From the IMG/VR virus record IMGVR_UViG_3300007541_000197, positions 1 to 25,176 of that record: 25,176 nucleotides of DNA; one strand, 5' to 3'. The notes under the pieces are model-generated. The model saw nothing but the letters and a program-made list of their open reading frames with translations, was not told the DNA's origin and made no database searches. Positions 7,701-17,278 of this stretch are shown piece after piece (the stretch's first letter is position 1; every line of letters starts with the position of its first letter). The translations under genes were made by a program, and so were the position numbers. This DNA comes from a virus.

Positions 7701-9715
7701 TGAAGGCATCTCCCAGCCAAGAGTCATTTAACGCAGGAGAGTTTTCTGAGTTGATGGCTGCCCAGGTACGGTTCGACAAGTACCGAAATGCTGCCAAGAT
7801 AGTCGAGAACATGATTCCGCTGGTGCAAGGTGGGATGATGCGCAGATCGGGTACTAAGTATGTAGCCGAGGTTAAGACCAGTTCTAAGTCCACAAGACTA
7901 GTCTCGTTCCAGTTCTCAGTAACACAAGCATATATCCTAGAATTCGGAGACCAGTATCTTCGATTTTACAGGGACCGGGGGCAAATCGAGAGTGGGGGCT
8001 CCCCCTATGAGATCAGCACCCCTTATGTCGAAGCTGATTTATTCCAGTTGAAAGTCACCCAGTCTGCGGATGTGATCTATATCACACATCCCGACTATAC
8101 TCCACGTAAATTAAGTCGGACAGGTCATACCTCTTGGACCTTGACAACGATCAATTTCCTCGACGGTCCGTATTTGGTGACCAACGTCGGTACCACGACC
8201 ATCACCCCCTCCGCTACTACAGGGTCTGTTACTTTAACGGCCAGTGCCGCCCTATTCGCTTCAACAGACGTGGACCGGTTGGTGCGTTTGAAACACTCAT
8301 CAACATGGGGGTATGCTAAAATCACGGCATACACAGATACCACTCATGTCACCGCTACAGTAATCAGCACTCTAGGCGGTACTGGTGCCGTGACAGACTG
8401 GCGACTAGGGTTGTGGAGTGATACCACCGGATACCCATCAACCTGCATTTTCTTTGAAGACCGGTTATGTTTTGCTGGAGGTGACTACTCTCCCCAACGA
8501 GTAGATATGAGTGTAGTGGGCGATTATGAAAACTTCGCCCCTTCCGCAACAGATGGACTGGTTGCAGATGACAATGCTGTAGCGGTCACTTTAAACGCGA
8601 ACGACGTGAACGTCATTCGGTGGATGGTTGACGATGAGAAGGGTCTGCTGATAGGAACAACCTCGGGGGAATGGATCGTAAGACCTTCTTCTCTGCAAGA
8701 GGCTATCACACCGACTAATGTCGCAGCCAAGAGATCGACTGCTTACGGAAGCGATAACCTTCAGGCACTCCGGGCCGGCAAATCTGCCCTGTATGTACAG
8801 CGAGCGGGACGGAAGGTGCGAGAACTGGCCTACGTTTACGAGGTGGACGGGTTCCGTTCACCGGACATGACCATCCTGGCAGAACACGTTTTGGCGGGAG
8901 GTGTGACGCAGTTCTCGTATCAACAAGAACCTCAGTCCGTAGTCTGGTTTGTCCGGGCTGACGGTCAACTTGTGGGATTAACGTATGAACGGGATCAGGA
9001 TGTGATTGGTTGGCATCGACATATCCTCGGTGGGTCCTTTGGTAATGGTGACGCCGTGGTGGAATCGGTAGCCGTAATTCCAACCCCGGATGAAACAGCC
9101 GACGAACTGTGGCTAATTGTTAAACGAACAGTGGATGGGGGGACTGTGCGATATGTCGAATATATGACCCCCAAGTTCGACGATACAGGCACAGAGGACG
9201 CGTTCTTCGTGGACTGTGGGCTGACTTACGACAGTACAGCAACAACAAGTATTAGCGGTCTTGACCACCTGGAAGGAGAGACATTGCAAGTGTTATCCGA
9301 TGGATCTACTCATCCCGATGTCGTAGTAACAAGTGGGAGTGTTACGCTGGCTAGATCATCAAGTGTGGTCCATCTAGGCTTGAAGTATATATCCAACATA
9401 CAGACCTTGCGAATCGAAGCGGGTGCTGCAGACGGGACTGCTCAGAGTAAAACCAAACGAATCCATCGGGTAGGCATACGACTTTATAAAACCCTTGGTT
9501 TAAAGTTTGGACCTTCCACATCAACACTGGAAGTTTTACCATTTAGAACTTCTGCTGACGCGATGGGGAGTCCTCCTGCATTATTCACCGGGGACAAGTC
9601 CGTGGCGTGGAACGGTGGATATGAGAAAGAAGGTTACATGTATTTCCGGCAGGATCAGCCGCTACCGTTCACCCTACTGGGTATCTTCCCGCAGCTTGTA
9701 ACCCAGGATCGATAA
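7700..9715 (+). CDS. Tail tubular protein B-like nozzle protein (gp12-like)
   Basis: A 671-residue beta-rich tail nozzle protein. N-terminal SQESFNAGEFSELMAAQVRF and NMIPLVQGGMMRRSGTKYVA (about residues 38-57) are typical of the family, as are YILEFGDQYLRFYRDRGQI, CIFFEDRLCFAGGDYSPQRV and VKRTVDGGTVRYVEYM further on. It would form the hexameric tube through which DNA and internal proteins leave. It is shorter than T7 gp12 (about 790). It sits between tubular protein A and the gp13-like gene, with 1-nt overlaps on both sides. Confidence 0.92.
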   Translation: MKASPSQESFNAGEFSELMAAQVRFDKYRNAAKIVENMIPLVQGGMMRRSGTKYVAEVKTSSKSTRLVSFQFSVTQAYILEFGDQYLRFYRDRGQIESGGSPYEISTPYVEADLFQLKVTQSADVIYITHPDYTPRKLSRTGHTSWTLTTINFLDGPYLVTNVGTTTITPSATTGSVTLTASAALFASTDVDRLVRLKHSSTWGYAKITAYTDTTHVTATVISTLGGTGAVTDWRLGLWSDTTGYPSTCIFFEDRLCFAGGDYSPQRVDMSVVGDYENFAPSATDGLVADDNAVAVTLNANDVNVIRWMVDDEKGLLIGTTSGEWIVRPSSLQEAITPTNVAAKRSTAYGSDNLQALRAGKSALYVQRAGRKVRELAYVYEVDGFRSPDMTILAEHVLAGGVTQFSYQQEPQSVVWFVRADGQLVGLTYERDQDVIGWHRHILGGSFGNGDAVVESVAVIPTPDETADELWLIVKRTVDGGTVRYVEYMTPKFDDTGTEDAFFVDCGLTYDSTATTSISGLDHLEGETLQVLSDGSTHPDVVVTSGSVTLARSSSVVHLGLKYISNIQTLRIEAGAADGTAQSKTKRIHRVGIRLYKTLGLKFGPSTSTLEVLPFRTSADAMGSPPALFTGDKSVAWNGGYEKEGYMYFRQDQPLPFTLLGIFPQLVTQDR

Positions 9716-10134
9716 TGGATGTCGTGCCTTTTAAGAGAGAACACTTGATGAACATTCTCATCCAGAACCAACAAGAAGGATTCCAAGAGATGTTGACCCC
9801 TTTCGTCATGAGGCAGTTGGAGAAAGACGGATTTACGGCCATAGACGACGGGGAGATATTAGGGTGTGCTGGAGCTACAGAACTGTCACCCAATCGAGCT
9901 TTGGTGTGGGCTTATATATCACGCAATGTAGGTTCCCGAATGATACATATCACCAGAGCGGTTAAAAGGTACTTGAGCATCGCCCCTTACCGCCGTATCG
10001 AAATGGATGTGGACTGCGATTTCCCAGAAGCCCACAGATGGGCACGGATGCTGGGGTTCGAGCTTGAGTGTGAGCGCCGCCGCGCTTATACTCCAGATGG
10101 TAAGGACTGTGCATTATATGCGAGGGTTTTGTAA
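9715..10134 (+). CDS. T7 gp13-like / GNAT-fold internal protein
   Basis: A 139-residue protein with an N-acetyltransferase-like layout: N-terminal VPFKREHLMNIL helix, an IDDGEILGCAGATEL beta hairpin, a helix pair in the middle and a C-terminal FPEAHRWARMLGFELECERR, which resembles the last GNAT helix-strand. It is similar to the T7 gp13/DUF2833 family found between tubular protein B and the internal core proteins. Whether it binds acetyl-CoA is not clear: the central R/QxxGxG/A loop is weak (SRNVGSRM). An assembly role is inferred from position. Confidence 0.78.
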   Translation: MDVVPFKREHLMNILIQNQQEGFQEMLTPFVMRQLEKDGFTAIDDGEILGCAGATELSPNRALVWAYISRNVGSRMIHITRAVKRYLSIAPYRRIEMDVDCDFPEAHRWARMLGFELECERRRAYTPDGKDCALYARVL

Positions 10135-10575
10135 ATGGCTGTGCTAACTATAGTAAGCATGGCGGTCTCGGCGATGAGTGCGATATCCCAAGGTCGCCAG
10201 CAAAAAAATGCTGCTGAATATAACGCTGCCGTTGCCAACAACAACGCAATCGCCGCAAGACAACAGGCAGCAGCAAATGCACAAGCGCAAGATCGAGAGT
10301 CGCGCAGACGTATTGGTGCGGTAAGAGCGGGGTACGGTGCATCAGGGGTATCACTGGAAGGCTCTCCCTTGGATATTATCGAACAATCCGCGATGGAGGC
10401 CGAACTGGATCGTCAGAATATACTGTACGCTGGTGATCTGAAGGCGCAGGGATACGAGAACACAGCGACGCTGGAACGGTCGAAAGGGAAGAATGCGATG
10501 TCTAGTGCATACTTTAAAGCAGGCAGTTCGTTGTTATCCGGTGCATCCAGTTACGGAATGAATAGGACAAGTTGA
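10135..10575 (+). CDS. Internal virion protein B-like (gp14-like)
   Basis: A 146-residue protein that starts with a hydrophobic helix (MAVLTIVSMAVSAMSAISQG) and continues with an Ala/Asn/Gln-rich helix. A GAVRAGYGASGVSLEGSPLD element at about residues 62-81 is characteristic of phage internal virion B-type and related proteins, and a Ser/Gly-rich C-terminus follows. In T7 the equivalent protein is ejected and forms a channel part in the outer membrane. The gene begins directly after the previous stop. Confidence 0.85.
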   Translation: MAVLTIVSMAVSAMSAISQGRQQKNAAEYNAAVANNNAIAARQQAAANAQAQDRESRRRIGAVRAGYGASGVSLEGSPLDIIEQSAMEAELDRQNILYAGDLKAQGYENTATLERSKGKNAMSSAYFKAGSSLLSGASSYGMNRTS

Positions 10576-12425
10576 TGCCAAAAATCAGAGAATACACCCA
10601 ACAAACAACTGCTCAAGGCTCCATTGGGGGTCGGCAGGCTACTGCGCAGGACTTCGGAGCGAGTCCCTTTGGTGACATGGCTGATGCTGTCAATCAGATC
10701 CAACAGGTTCAACAGAAGAAGCAGAGCCGGATTGATACGATCCAACGTGTTCGTGCCCTAAATGAATACGACACGTTTGCCAGAGATAACTTAACCAAGA
10801 TCCAAGCGGAACAGGACTTCACAGACCCCCAAGTCCTATCATCTTACGGTGAGGCTCTGGCGGAGAAGAGAGATGAGCTTCTTCAGGGTCATGGGGGAAG
10901 CGGGGACAGCAGACTACAGCTTGAAGCGATGTTGGAACAGGCGCGTGGGAGTCACGCGGGGACGGCCTCGAAAACGGCAATTCAATCCCAGAAGGCGTTG
11001 ATTAACGACCACATATCATCAGTCAGAAAGACTCTCTCCAGTCAGGCAGGTGTTTCACCAGACCTGATAATGGAGCACATGAGTTCATGGGACGCCGAAG
11101 TCGATCAGATGTCAGGTGCCCTGAGTGAAGAGGAGCAGACTGCCCACAGACTGACTGGTCGCGGTGAGATATTGAAGTCTGGTGTCCAGACCCTGCTCAT
11201 CCAGGGGGACTTGAGTCAAGTGGATCAGTTACTGTCATCACCATTGGTGATTGATTCCATGTCTGCCTCCGATATGCGGTCGATGAAGTTGCAAGTGGTT
11301 AAGAAGCGCAGGGAAAACGAGATTGAAAATAACAAGGGTCTACAGAAGCTGCAGGAAACGGCTCAAATATTAGGTGTACCTGTTGAGCAGATCACACAGG
11401 ATCAAAGGCTGAGGCTGGCCGGGTTAGCACCCACAGCAGGCCCGCAGTCTTACGCCGATAAAGTGAGGGACGCGGAGACCGTGTTGGGTCGGCAGCTAAC
11501 GCAAGATGAAAAGCAAAACATCGTTGGACTGGAATCCTCTCAACCTGACTTCGGTAAAGGAATCATTGGGCAGTCCCTAAATATCCTGAACGACTCAGCT
11601 AACGCAGTGGCGTATGGTTTGGCTGATGAGCGGGAAGTCACGATGTTTGAGTCCGCACTGAACGAATACATGAAACCCCAACAGTACAAAGACCCCCAGA
11701 CAGGGGACATCCAAACCATTCGCAGAACCCCGGCCAGACACATTCTGGAAGCAGCCCGTCGTGCTGGTATTCCGATCCCGGGGGGTCAGGCTGCTACAGG
11801 GGAGCAGGTTGAACAGACACCGGAAGTAGCAACTGATAAGTTCTTGGATTTGAGTGGGGAGGCACCCACTGTGCCCCCGGAGGAGACACTGTGGGCTGCC
11901 GCAGGTGCAGGTAACGTGACAGGGCCCCTCCCGGCTATTCGGCAGCAGGTTGGTCGGCTGCCTGTGGTGGGAGAGAACATCGGAGGTATGATCGGGTCTG
12001 GGGCGGCAAACCGAGCCAGAACAATGATCCCTGCATTACAGAACCGACTGGTCAACGTGTTCCAGAACAACCCGAGGTATGCTGAGGGTGAGAGGGTGAA
12101 CATCAAGGAGGAGATTTCCATCCAACCTTCACTAATCGACAATCCTACTGCCTATAAAGAGCGGTTGCTGGCCGTGGATGACCAACTGGTGGCCAGGTAC
12201 AATGATGCCATTAAGAATACATCTGATATGAAACTGGATGCAGAATATCGGATGCAGGCAATGCGGGTTGCGGTCGGCATCCAACAGTTCCGGGAACGTT
12301 TGGGTATCCCACCAAGAGTGAAGACGGTTGATGAGGCGATGTCTTACCCGCCTGGATCGATTATCATCGGACCCAATGGCAAAGAGTACCGCATCCCAGA
12401 GAGAGGTCAGAATGCCGGAGAATAA
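10575..12425 (+). CDS. Internal virion protein C-like (gp15-like)
   Basis: A 616-residue largely helical protein, Gln-, Glu- and Asp-rich, with coiled-coil-like stretches (about residues 40-300) and a Gly/Pro-rich region near 390-470. It follows the gp14-like gene with a TGATG overlap; a nearby aggac serves as Shine-Dalgarno. The ATG at 10575 is preferred over an in-frame TTG one codon earlier. Position between the gp14-like gene and a very large internal protein gene suggests an ejected core protein. Residue-level similarity to T7 gp15 is not evident, so the name rests on gene order and composition. Confidence 0.72.
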   Translation: MPKIREYTQQTTAQGSIGGRQATAQDFGASPFGDMADAVNQIQQVQQKKQSRIDTIQRVRALNEYDTFARDNLTKIQAEQDFTDPQVLSSYGEALAEKRDELLQGHGGSGDSRLQLEAMLEQARGSHAGTASKTAIQSQKALINDHISSVRKTLSSQAGVSPDLIMEHMSSWDAEVDQMSGALSEEEQTAHRLTGRGEILKSGVQTLLIQGDLSQVDQLLSSPLVIDSMSASDMRSMKLQVVKKRRENEIENNKGLQKLQETAQILGVPVEQITQDQRLRLAGLAPTAGPQSYADKVRDAETVLGRQLTQDEKQNIVGLESSQPDFGKGIIGQSLNILNDSANAVAYGLADEREVTMFESALNEYMKPQQYKDPQTGDIQTIRRTPARHILEAARRAGIPIPGGQAATGEQVEQTPEVATDKFLDLSGEAPTVPPEETLWAAAGAGNVTGPLPAIRQQVGRLPVVGENIGGMIGSGAANRARTMIPALQNRLVNVFQNNPRYAEGERVNIKEEISIQPSLIDNPTAYKERLLAVDDQLVARYNDAIKNTSDMKLDAEYRMQAMRVAVGIQQFRERLGIPPRVKTVDEAMSYPPGSIIIGPNGKEYRIPERGQNAGE

Positions 12426-15198
12426 CCAGTCTTTTAACGATTTCGACCAAATGCTGATCCCGGTGGACGGGAGTGCGGCACCGGCAGATGATTTTGACAG
12501 TATGTTGGAGCCTGTTGGTCAGGGTCCCACTGCTGTAGCGATGGGCGGTGCTGCGGGTCAGGCTGGTGCTGGTGAGATGGTCGAAAGCGGCTCCCTTTTA
12601 GGTGGTGCGATCGTGGGCGCCCGTGTTGGTATGCAAGCCGGTGCTCAGACCGGAGTCCCTGCGATGACAGCATTGGGCGGCATTGGTGGTGGGTTGGTAG
12701 GTGCATTTGCTGGTCGAGAAATAGGACATCAGGGTCGCAGAGTGTTATCCGAAACCAATATCCCTGGTACTGATACCGCGTTTGCGGTCAACTCTGTTGA
12801 TGATCTGCCACCGGATCTTCGACCTGCAGGCATCGCGGGGGAAGTGTTCTTCGGTTCCGCAGTGCCAACCACGATGACGATGAATGCCGCTCTACGCGGG
12901 GCATCGTTTGAAGGTAAAACACTCGTTGGGAAGTGGACCAATTCGATGTTAGATACAATCCGCTCCTCCCCTAAAGCATTCATGACAGCAGAAGGATTTT
13001 CTGCTGGAGGTGCTGCTGCTGGAGGTGCCATCGCGGAAGAACTGGCCCCCGGTGAAGGAGGGGTGCGACTGGGTGCCGAGGTTGCTGGCGGATTGTTTAA
13101 CCCATCCAGACTCCTGGCGACCAGCGGTCGTCTCACTAAACAGGTGTGGGATCGTGTCTCTCAAACGCTATCCCCTGCATCCCGGCAGAATGAGGCTGCA
13201 CGAATCCTTCAACAAATCGTGACCGATGCGGGGGAAGATCCTGTCATGTTGGCACGAATGTTGAAGGAATCCAACTTAACGGGTACCAACCAAACGATTG
13301 CTCAACTCACAGGCTCTCCGGCTTTAGCTGCCATGCAGAAGAAACTAGGGGAGTACAGTGCTAACTTCGGCGCTGAGACAGGGAGAATGGCAACCGAAGG
13401 CTTGGACGCGGTGAAGGACATGATCGGCGCCCTGCATAATATCGGAGACCCTTCTGCTTTAAGAGAGGCTGCACGGTTGAAGAAGCAGTATTTCTCTATG
13501 GTGTTGTCATCTCGTCTACAAGCGGCTGAAGGAGAGGCCCTTTCCGCCGCGCAGCAGATAGCACGGGACACCCCAGATGCTGTTGCTGAGATCAGCACAA
13601 AAGCCAGAGAAGCTGTGGGAACAGCCCTCAGAGAATCCCGCAAGGTTGAGTCTGAACTGTGGGGAAGGGTACCCAAGGACATGCAGATGTCGGGTGATAA
13701 TTTTGTGGAAACATTGCGCTCACTGAAAGCGGAGCTACCTTCCACCACGAAGTTGTCCAGTGTGGAAGGGATGGGTGAGATCCTATCTTTTGCGAAACGG
13801 GTAATCCAAGACAAGACTCCACTGACTACAGGTGAGATGATTCTTTTCCGCAGCCGTGTGCTGGAGTTGCAACGGGATGTGCTGAAAGGGGCAAACGCCA
13901 AGCCTTCGGTGGCTCGGAGACTCGGTATCGTGGCTGACTCCGTACTTGATGATTTGGACGCCAAACTGAAAAACGTGTCCATCCCTTCGGTGCCCGGAGG
14001 GTTCAATGTCGCAGAAGTCTATGACGAGGCTCGGTTCTTCTCCCGTGCGCTGAACGAAACTTTCAAGCGATCTTTCGTGGGTAAGGCGTTGGCAGACTCC
14101 GCCTACGGTCAGACAGTATCCCCGGAACTCATGCTGCGAAAAGCAATGTCGGGAGGACGGGAGGCTGCTTCACTAAAAATGCAGGAGCTTGAGGATGCCA
14201 CGACTTTCCTGAAAAGTATGAACCGTGAAAGTGCTGAGTCCCTGCAAACCTTTGACACGATGATTGACTCCCAGGAGAGGATGATCCGAATAATGGCCTC
14301 TGAATCCATTGACTCCGCTACCGGGAAACTGAGTCAGAAGAAGTTATCCGACTTCGTGAGGAACCATTCTGAGTTGTTAAACAGGTTCCCCGAAGCAAAG
14401 GCTGATTTAACAAAAGCATTGTCCTCCGCAAAAGCGTTGTCGGATTTGGAAAACTCGGTCAACAATGTAAATAAACTGGTGTCACAGAAAGCAGCATTCG
14501 CTAAGGTGTTGGAATTCGAACATCCAGTGGACGCTGTGAGGAATGCGATCAAGAGCAAAGAACCTATCAAAGCGATGTCGGGTTTGGTGAGACTTGCTGG
14601 AAAAAACGAGGATTCTCTGGATGGACTGAAGGCATCAATTTATGATTATGCTGTATCTGCGTCTACCACAGGACAGCAGGGGTTGTCGTTGAGCAAATTC
14701 AGTAAAGTGATGTTTGACCCGATTAGGGAAGGGCAACCAAGTCTGGCAGAGTTGATGGTTAAAACCGGGGCGATGGATGCAGGGGATCTGGATAGAAGCA
14801 AAAAGCTGCTGCTTGAGGCAGCCCGGATCGAGTCAACTTTTAGACCCGGAATGGCGGTGGATGACATAAATAGTCCCTACGATATGATGGTGGACTTGAT
14901 GTCCAGGGTCACGGGCGCAGTCGGTGCCACTAAACTGTTCGGAGGTAGTGCGCAAGGGCACGGCATCCTGGTTGCCGGTGCTGGTTCGAGGTTCGGGCAG
15001 TCGGTGTTCAAGAAAGTACCAGCCGAAAAAGTCAGAGAGGTGTTGATGAGGGCGACAATTGATAAAGATTTGGCTAAACTGTTACTAACTCAGCCGACAA
15101 ATCAAGCTCAACGTATAAAGTTGGGTGCTCAAATGCACTCCTATCTTATCACCAGTGGCATGATTTCTCTGAAAGATTCAACCGAGGATGACCAATGA
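12412..15198 (+). CDS. Large internal virion protein (gp16-like)
   Basis: A 928-residue protein, the largest in the window. It begins with two copies of a DFDxMLxPV motif (residues 10-18 and 28-35), followed by a Gly/Ala-rich amphipathic or membrane-active segment (about 44-102, many GxxxG spacings), then mostly helical sequence to the end. These traits fit an ejected protein that spans the cell envelope during genome delivery. No lytic transglycosylase motif like that at the N-terminus of T7 gp16 is seen. The start at 12412 is chosen because of an agaggt Shine-Dalgarno sequence just upstream; it overlaps the previous gene by 14 nt. An in-frame ATG at 12328 would overlap far more. Confidence 0.75.
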   Translation: MPENNQSFNDFDQMLIPVDGSAAPADDFDSMLEPVGQGPTAVAMGGAAGQAGAGEMVESGSLLGGAIVGARVGMQAGAQTGVPAMTALGGIGGGLVGAFAGREIGHQGRRVLSETNIPGTDTAFAVNSVDDLPPDLRPAGIAGEVFFGSAVPTTMTMNAALRGASFEGKTLVGKWTNSMLDTIRSSPKAFMTAEGFSAGGAAAGGAIAEELAPGEGGVRLGAEVAGGLFNPSRLLATSGRLTKQVWDRVSQTLSPASRQNEAARILQQIVTDAGEDPVMLARMLKESNLTGTNQTIAQLTGSPALAAMQKKLGEYSANFGAETGRMATEGLDAVKDMIGALHNIGDPSALREAARLKKQYFSMVLSSRLQAAEGEALSAAQQIARDTPDAVAEISTKAREAVGTALRESRKVESELWGRVPKDMQMSGDNFVETLRSLKAELPSTTKLSSVEGMGEILSFAKRVIQDKTPLTTGEMILFRSRVLELQRDVLKGANAKPSVARRLGIVADSVLDDLDAKLKNVSIPSVPGGFNVAEVYDEARFFSRALNETFKRSFVGKALADSAYGQTVSPELMLRKAMSGGREAASLKMQELEDATTFLKSMNRESAESLQTFDTMIDSQERMIRIMASESIDSATGKLSQKKLSDFVRNHSELLNRFPEAKADLTKALSSAKALSDLENSVNNVNKLVSQKAAFAKVLEFEHPVDAVRNAIKSKEPIKAMSGLVRLAGKNEDSLDGLKASIYDYAVSASTTGQQGLSLSKFSKVMFDPIREGQPSLAELMVKTGAMDAGDLDRSKKLLLEAARIESTFRPGMAVDDINSPYDMMVDLMSRVTGAVGATKLFGGSAQGHGILVAGAGSRFGQSVFKKVPAEKVREVLMRATIDKDLAKLLLTQPTNQAQRIKLGAQMHSYLITSGMISLKDSTEDDQ

Positions 15199-16349
15199 CA
15201 GTCTCCAGCGAAACCAACAAGGTATCCTACGCGGGTAACGGCTCGACCACCGACTTTTCCACCAGTTTTGTGTTCCTTGACGATGCTCACATATTGGTCA
15301 CGTTGGTGGTTGACGCAACCGGCGTCGAGACTACCCAGACGATCACCACCGAATACACCCTAGTAGGGGCGGGTACCGGGAGCGCGGGTACCGTCACGAT
15401 GCTAACGGCCCCGGCATCCGGGGAGACCCTGATCATCAGTAGAAACATATCACTGACCCAAGAAACCGACTATGTAGCCAACGACCCCTTCCCAGCTGAG
15501 ACTCATGAGGAAGCCCTGGACAAGCTGACCATGATCGACCAACAACAGCAGGAGGAGTTAAGTCGTTCTATTCGATTCCCCCTATCCGTGGATTCTGGGG
15601 TAAGTAATGAGATCCCGACACCGACAGCAAACTATTTCCTGAAGTTCAACTCTACAGGTGACGCTATTGAAGCTGTTGCATTAAGTGATACAGGTACTCA
15701 GGTGGGTGCAGTTACCTACGAAAACCTGAACGCCAATGGTGATGTGGGTACAGGTGCTGATCAAGTTGCAGCAGGTAATCATAATCATTCAGGAACCTAT
15801 GAGCCAGCCCAGACTGCAGCATCCCAGGCAGAAATGGAGGCTGGGTCAGAGACCGCCTTGCGATCGATGTCACCTCTTAGAGTCAAACAGGCGATCACGG
15901 CTCTTTCTATGGGAATTCCTGCTGGCTCGGTTTTACCTTTCGCAATGTCTAGCGCCCCTTCTGGATATCTTGAATGCGATGGCACGGCAATAAGCCGATC
16001 TACCTATTCAGATCTATTTTCTGCGATAGGGACTACCTTCGGGACTGGTGATGGCTCAACAACATTCAATATCCCAGACCTCAGGGGAGAGTTTATTCGT
16101 GGATGGGATCACGGAAAGGGGACGGATAGTGGACGAACGCTTGGCTCATCACAGAGTGGAGCTATAGAGAGTCACAGCCACGGCTTTAGTAGTTCTCAGG
16201 CGACAAACAACACATCCCTGAACGGTGGGACAAGTTACGTGCAGTTGAGCGGACAATCTCCAGGAGCAAACACCGCTAGCACAGACACAACGGGTGTTAG
16301 TGAAACCCGTCCACGAAATATCGCGCTTATGTATTGCATTAAATATTAA
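15195..16349 (+). CDS. Tail fibre protein with collar domain
   Basis: A 384-residue receptor-binding fibre. Residues 1-130 form the virion attachment domain (SYAGNGSTTDFSTSF, then FPAETHEEALDKLTMIDQQ), typical of podovirus fibres. The middle has a GNHNHSGTYEP shaft motif at 194-204 and a trimerisation-type SETALRSMSPLRVKQAI at 218-234. Residues 243-300 are a phage tail collar domain (PF07484-like) with PFAMSSAPSGYLECDGTAIS and FNIPDLRGEFIRGWD. The C-terminus carries HSHG (327-330) and ends ETRPRNIALMYCIKY. It overlaps the upstream gene by 4 nt and is short for a fibre. Confidence 0.9.
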   Translation: MTVSSETNKVSYAGNGSTTDFSTSFVFLDDAHILVTLVVDATGVETTQTITTEYTLVGAGTGSAGTVTMLTAPASGETLIISRNISLTQETDYVANDPFPAETHEEALDKLTMIDQQQQEELSRSIRFPLSVDSGVSNEIPTPTANYFLKFNSTGDAIEAVALSDTGTQVGAVTYENLNANGDVGTGADQVAAGNHNHSGTYEPAQTAASQAEMEAGSETALRSMSPLRVKQAITALSMGIPAGSVLPFAMSSAPSGYLECDGTAISRSTYSDLFSAIGTTFGTGDGSTTFNIPDLRGEFIRGWDHGKGTDSGRTLGSSQSGAIESHSHGFSSSQATNNTSLNGGTSYVQLSGQSPGANTASTDTTGVSETRPRNIALMYCIKY

Positions 16350-16361
16350 TCGGAGATTGAT

Positions 16362-16952
16362 ATGTCGGCACCTACCTATTACAACTACCACCCAGTAACC
16401 GGAGAATATTTAGGGGCTACATATGCCCTGGTTGACCCAAAAGAAACGAAGGTTAATGAATCGACCGTGTATCTAGGCCCACCTGCGAACGCTACAGATG
16501 ATGTACCACCAGTAACAGGGGCAAATCAAGTTGCTATATATAATAACGGGTGGTCGGTTATGCCAGATCACCGAGGGGAAGTCTATTGGCTGCTGGATGG
16601 ATCGCGCCATGAGATAGTAAGCGTAGGAATTGATCCGCCTAGTGGCAGCTTTTCTTCGGAACCAGTTATCCCCCTCACCACTGATGAGAAGCTCGAAGCC
16701 ATCAAATCCGCAGTGCAATATAAGTTAGACAGCACAGCTAAGACTTACGGCTACGACTCCATTCTGACCGCTGTTACTTATGTAGGCTCTCCGGTGGTTA
16801 AGTTCGACGGTGAAGCTATAGCGTTTAGGAACTGGCGAGCTAACTGCTGGGACACTTGCTATACCCTTTTGGCTCAATGGCAAGCTGGGCAGATCAACGA
16901 GATGTCACCTACTGAAGTGGTGGCGTTGCTACCTTTATTTGTGGAGCCATAA
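16362..16952 (+). CDS. Putative tail fibre assembly/attachment protein
   Basis: A 196-residue protein directly after the fibre gene. The N-terminal half starts YYNYHPVTGEYLG and contains VYLGPPANATDD and YNNGWSVMPDHRGEVYW, patterns shared with many fibre-associated phage proteins. The C-terminal part (IKSAVQYKLDSTAKTYGYDS ... FRNWRANCWDTCYTLLAQW) resembles the helical tail of tail-fibre assembly chaperones. It probably helps the fibre fold or attaches to it; this is inferred from both sequence pattern and position. Confidence 0.75.
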   Translation: MSAPTYYNYHPVTGEYLGATYALVDPKETKVNESTVYLGPPANATDDVPPVTGANQVAIYNNGWSVMPDHRGEVYWLLDGSRHEIVSVGIDPPSGSFSSEPVIPLTTDEKLEAIKSAVQYKLDSTAKTYGYDSILTAVTYVGSPVVKFDGEAIAFRNWRANCWDTCYTLLAQWQAGQINEMSPTEVVALLPLFVEP

Positions 16953-17278
16953 TGGAAACACTACTTCTACTTTTATCCGGTTATACGCTGTTCCTCATGA
17001 CATGGGTTTTTTATTTGGCATTGATGAACCTAAAGAAGGTTCGGCATTCTCTGCACCCAATCGCCAAAGCTCAAGCATACGTACTGCTATTCGTTGGGTA
17101 CATTTTAGATGTAACCCTGAACATCACGGTAGGGACAGTGCTTTACGCCGACCCACCTAGGGAACTGTTATTCACAGCACGACTTCAACGATTGAAAAAG
17201 AAAGGCGGATGGAGGGGAGATATGGCGCGGTGGATGTGCGATCACTTACTGAATCAATTTGACGTAGGGCATTGCTGA
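16952..17278 (+). CDS. Two-TM conserved phage membrane protein of the lysis block
   Basis: A 108-residue protein with two hydrophobic segments, at about residues 2-26 (LLLLLSGYTLFLMTWVFYLA) and 41-66 (AYVLLFVGYILDVTLNITVG). A basic soluble C-terminus follows with PPRELLFTARLQRLKKKG and a final CDHLLNQFDVGHC. Proteins with this pattern are widespread in phages; their function is not settled. The location just before holin and endolysin suggests a role in the membrane or lysis. The start shares one base with the preceding stop (TAATG). Confidence 0.8.
   Translation: METLLLLLSGYTLFLMTWVFYLALMNLKKVRHSLHPIAKAQAYVLLFVGYILDVTLNITVGTVLYADPPRELLFTARLQRLKKKGGWRGDMARWMCDHLLNQFDVGHC

Noticed and set aside
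12328-12411. Upstream in-frame ATG that would extend the large internal protein by 28 residues.
   Set aside because: It would overlap the previous gene by about 100 nt and lacks a good ribosome-binding site; the ATG at 12412 has agaggt just upstream.
15195-16952. Possible diversity-generating retroelement next to the fibre gene, suggested by the BPP-1-like virion genes.
   Set aside because: No reverse transcriptase gene and no template/variable repeat pair were seen in the window.
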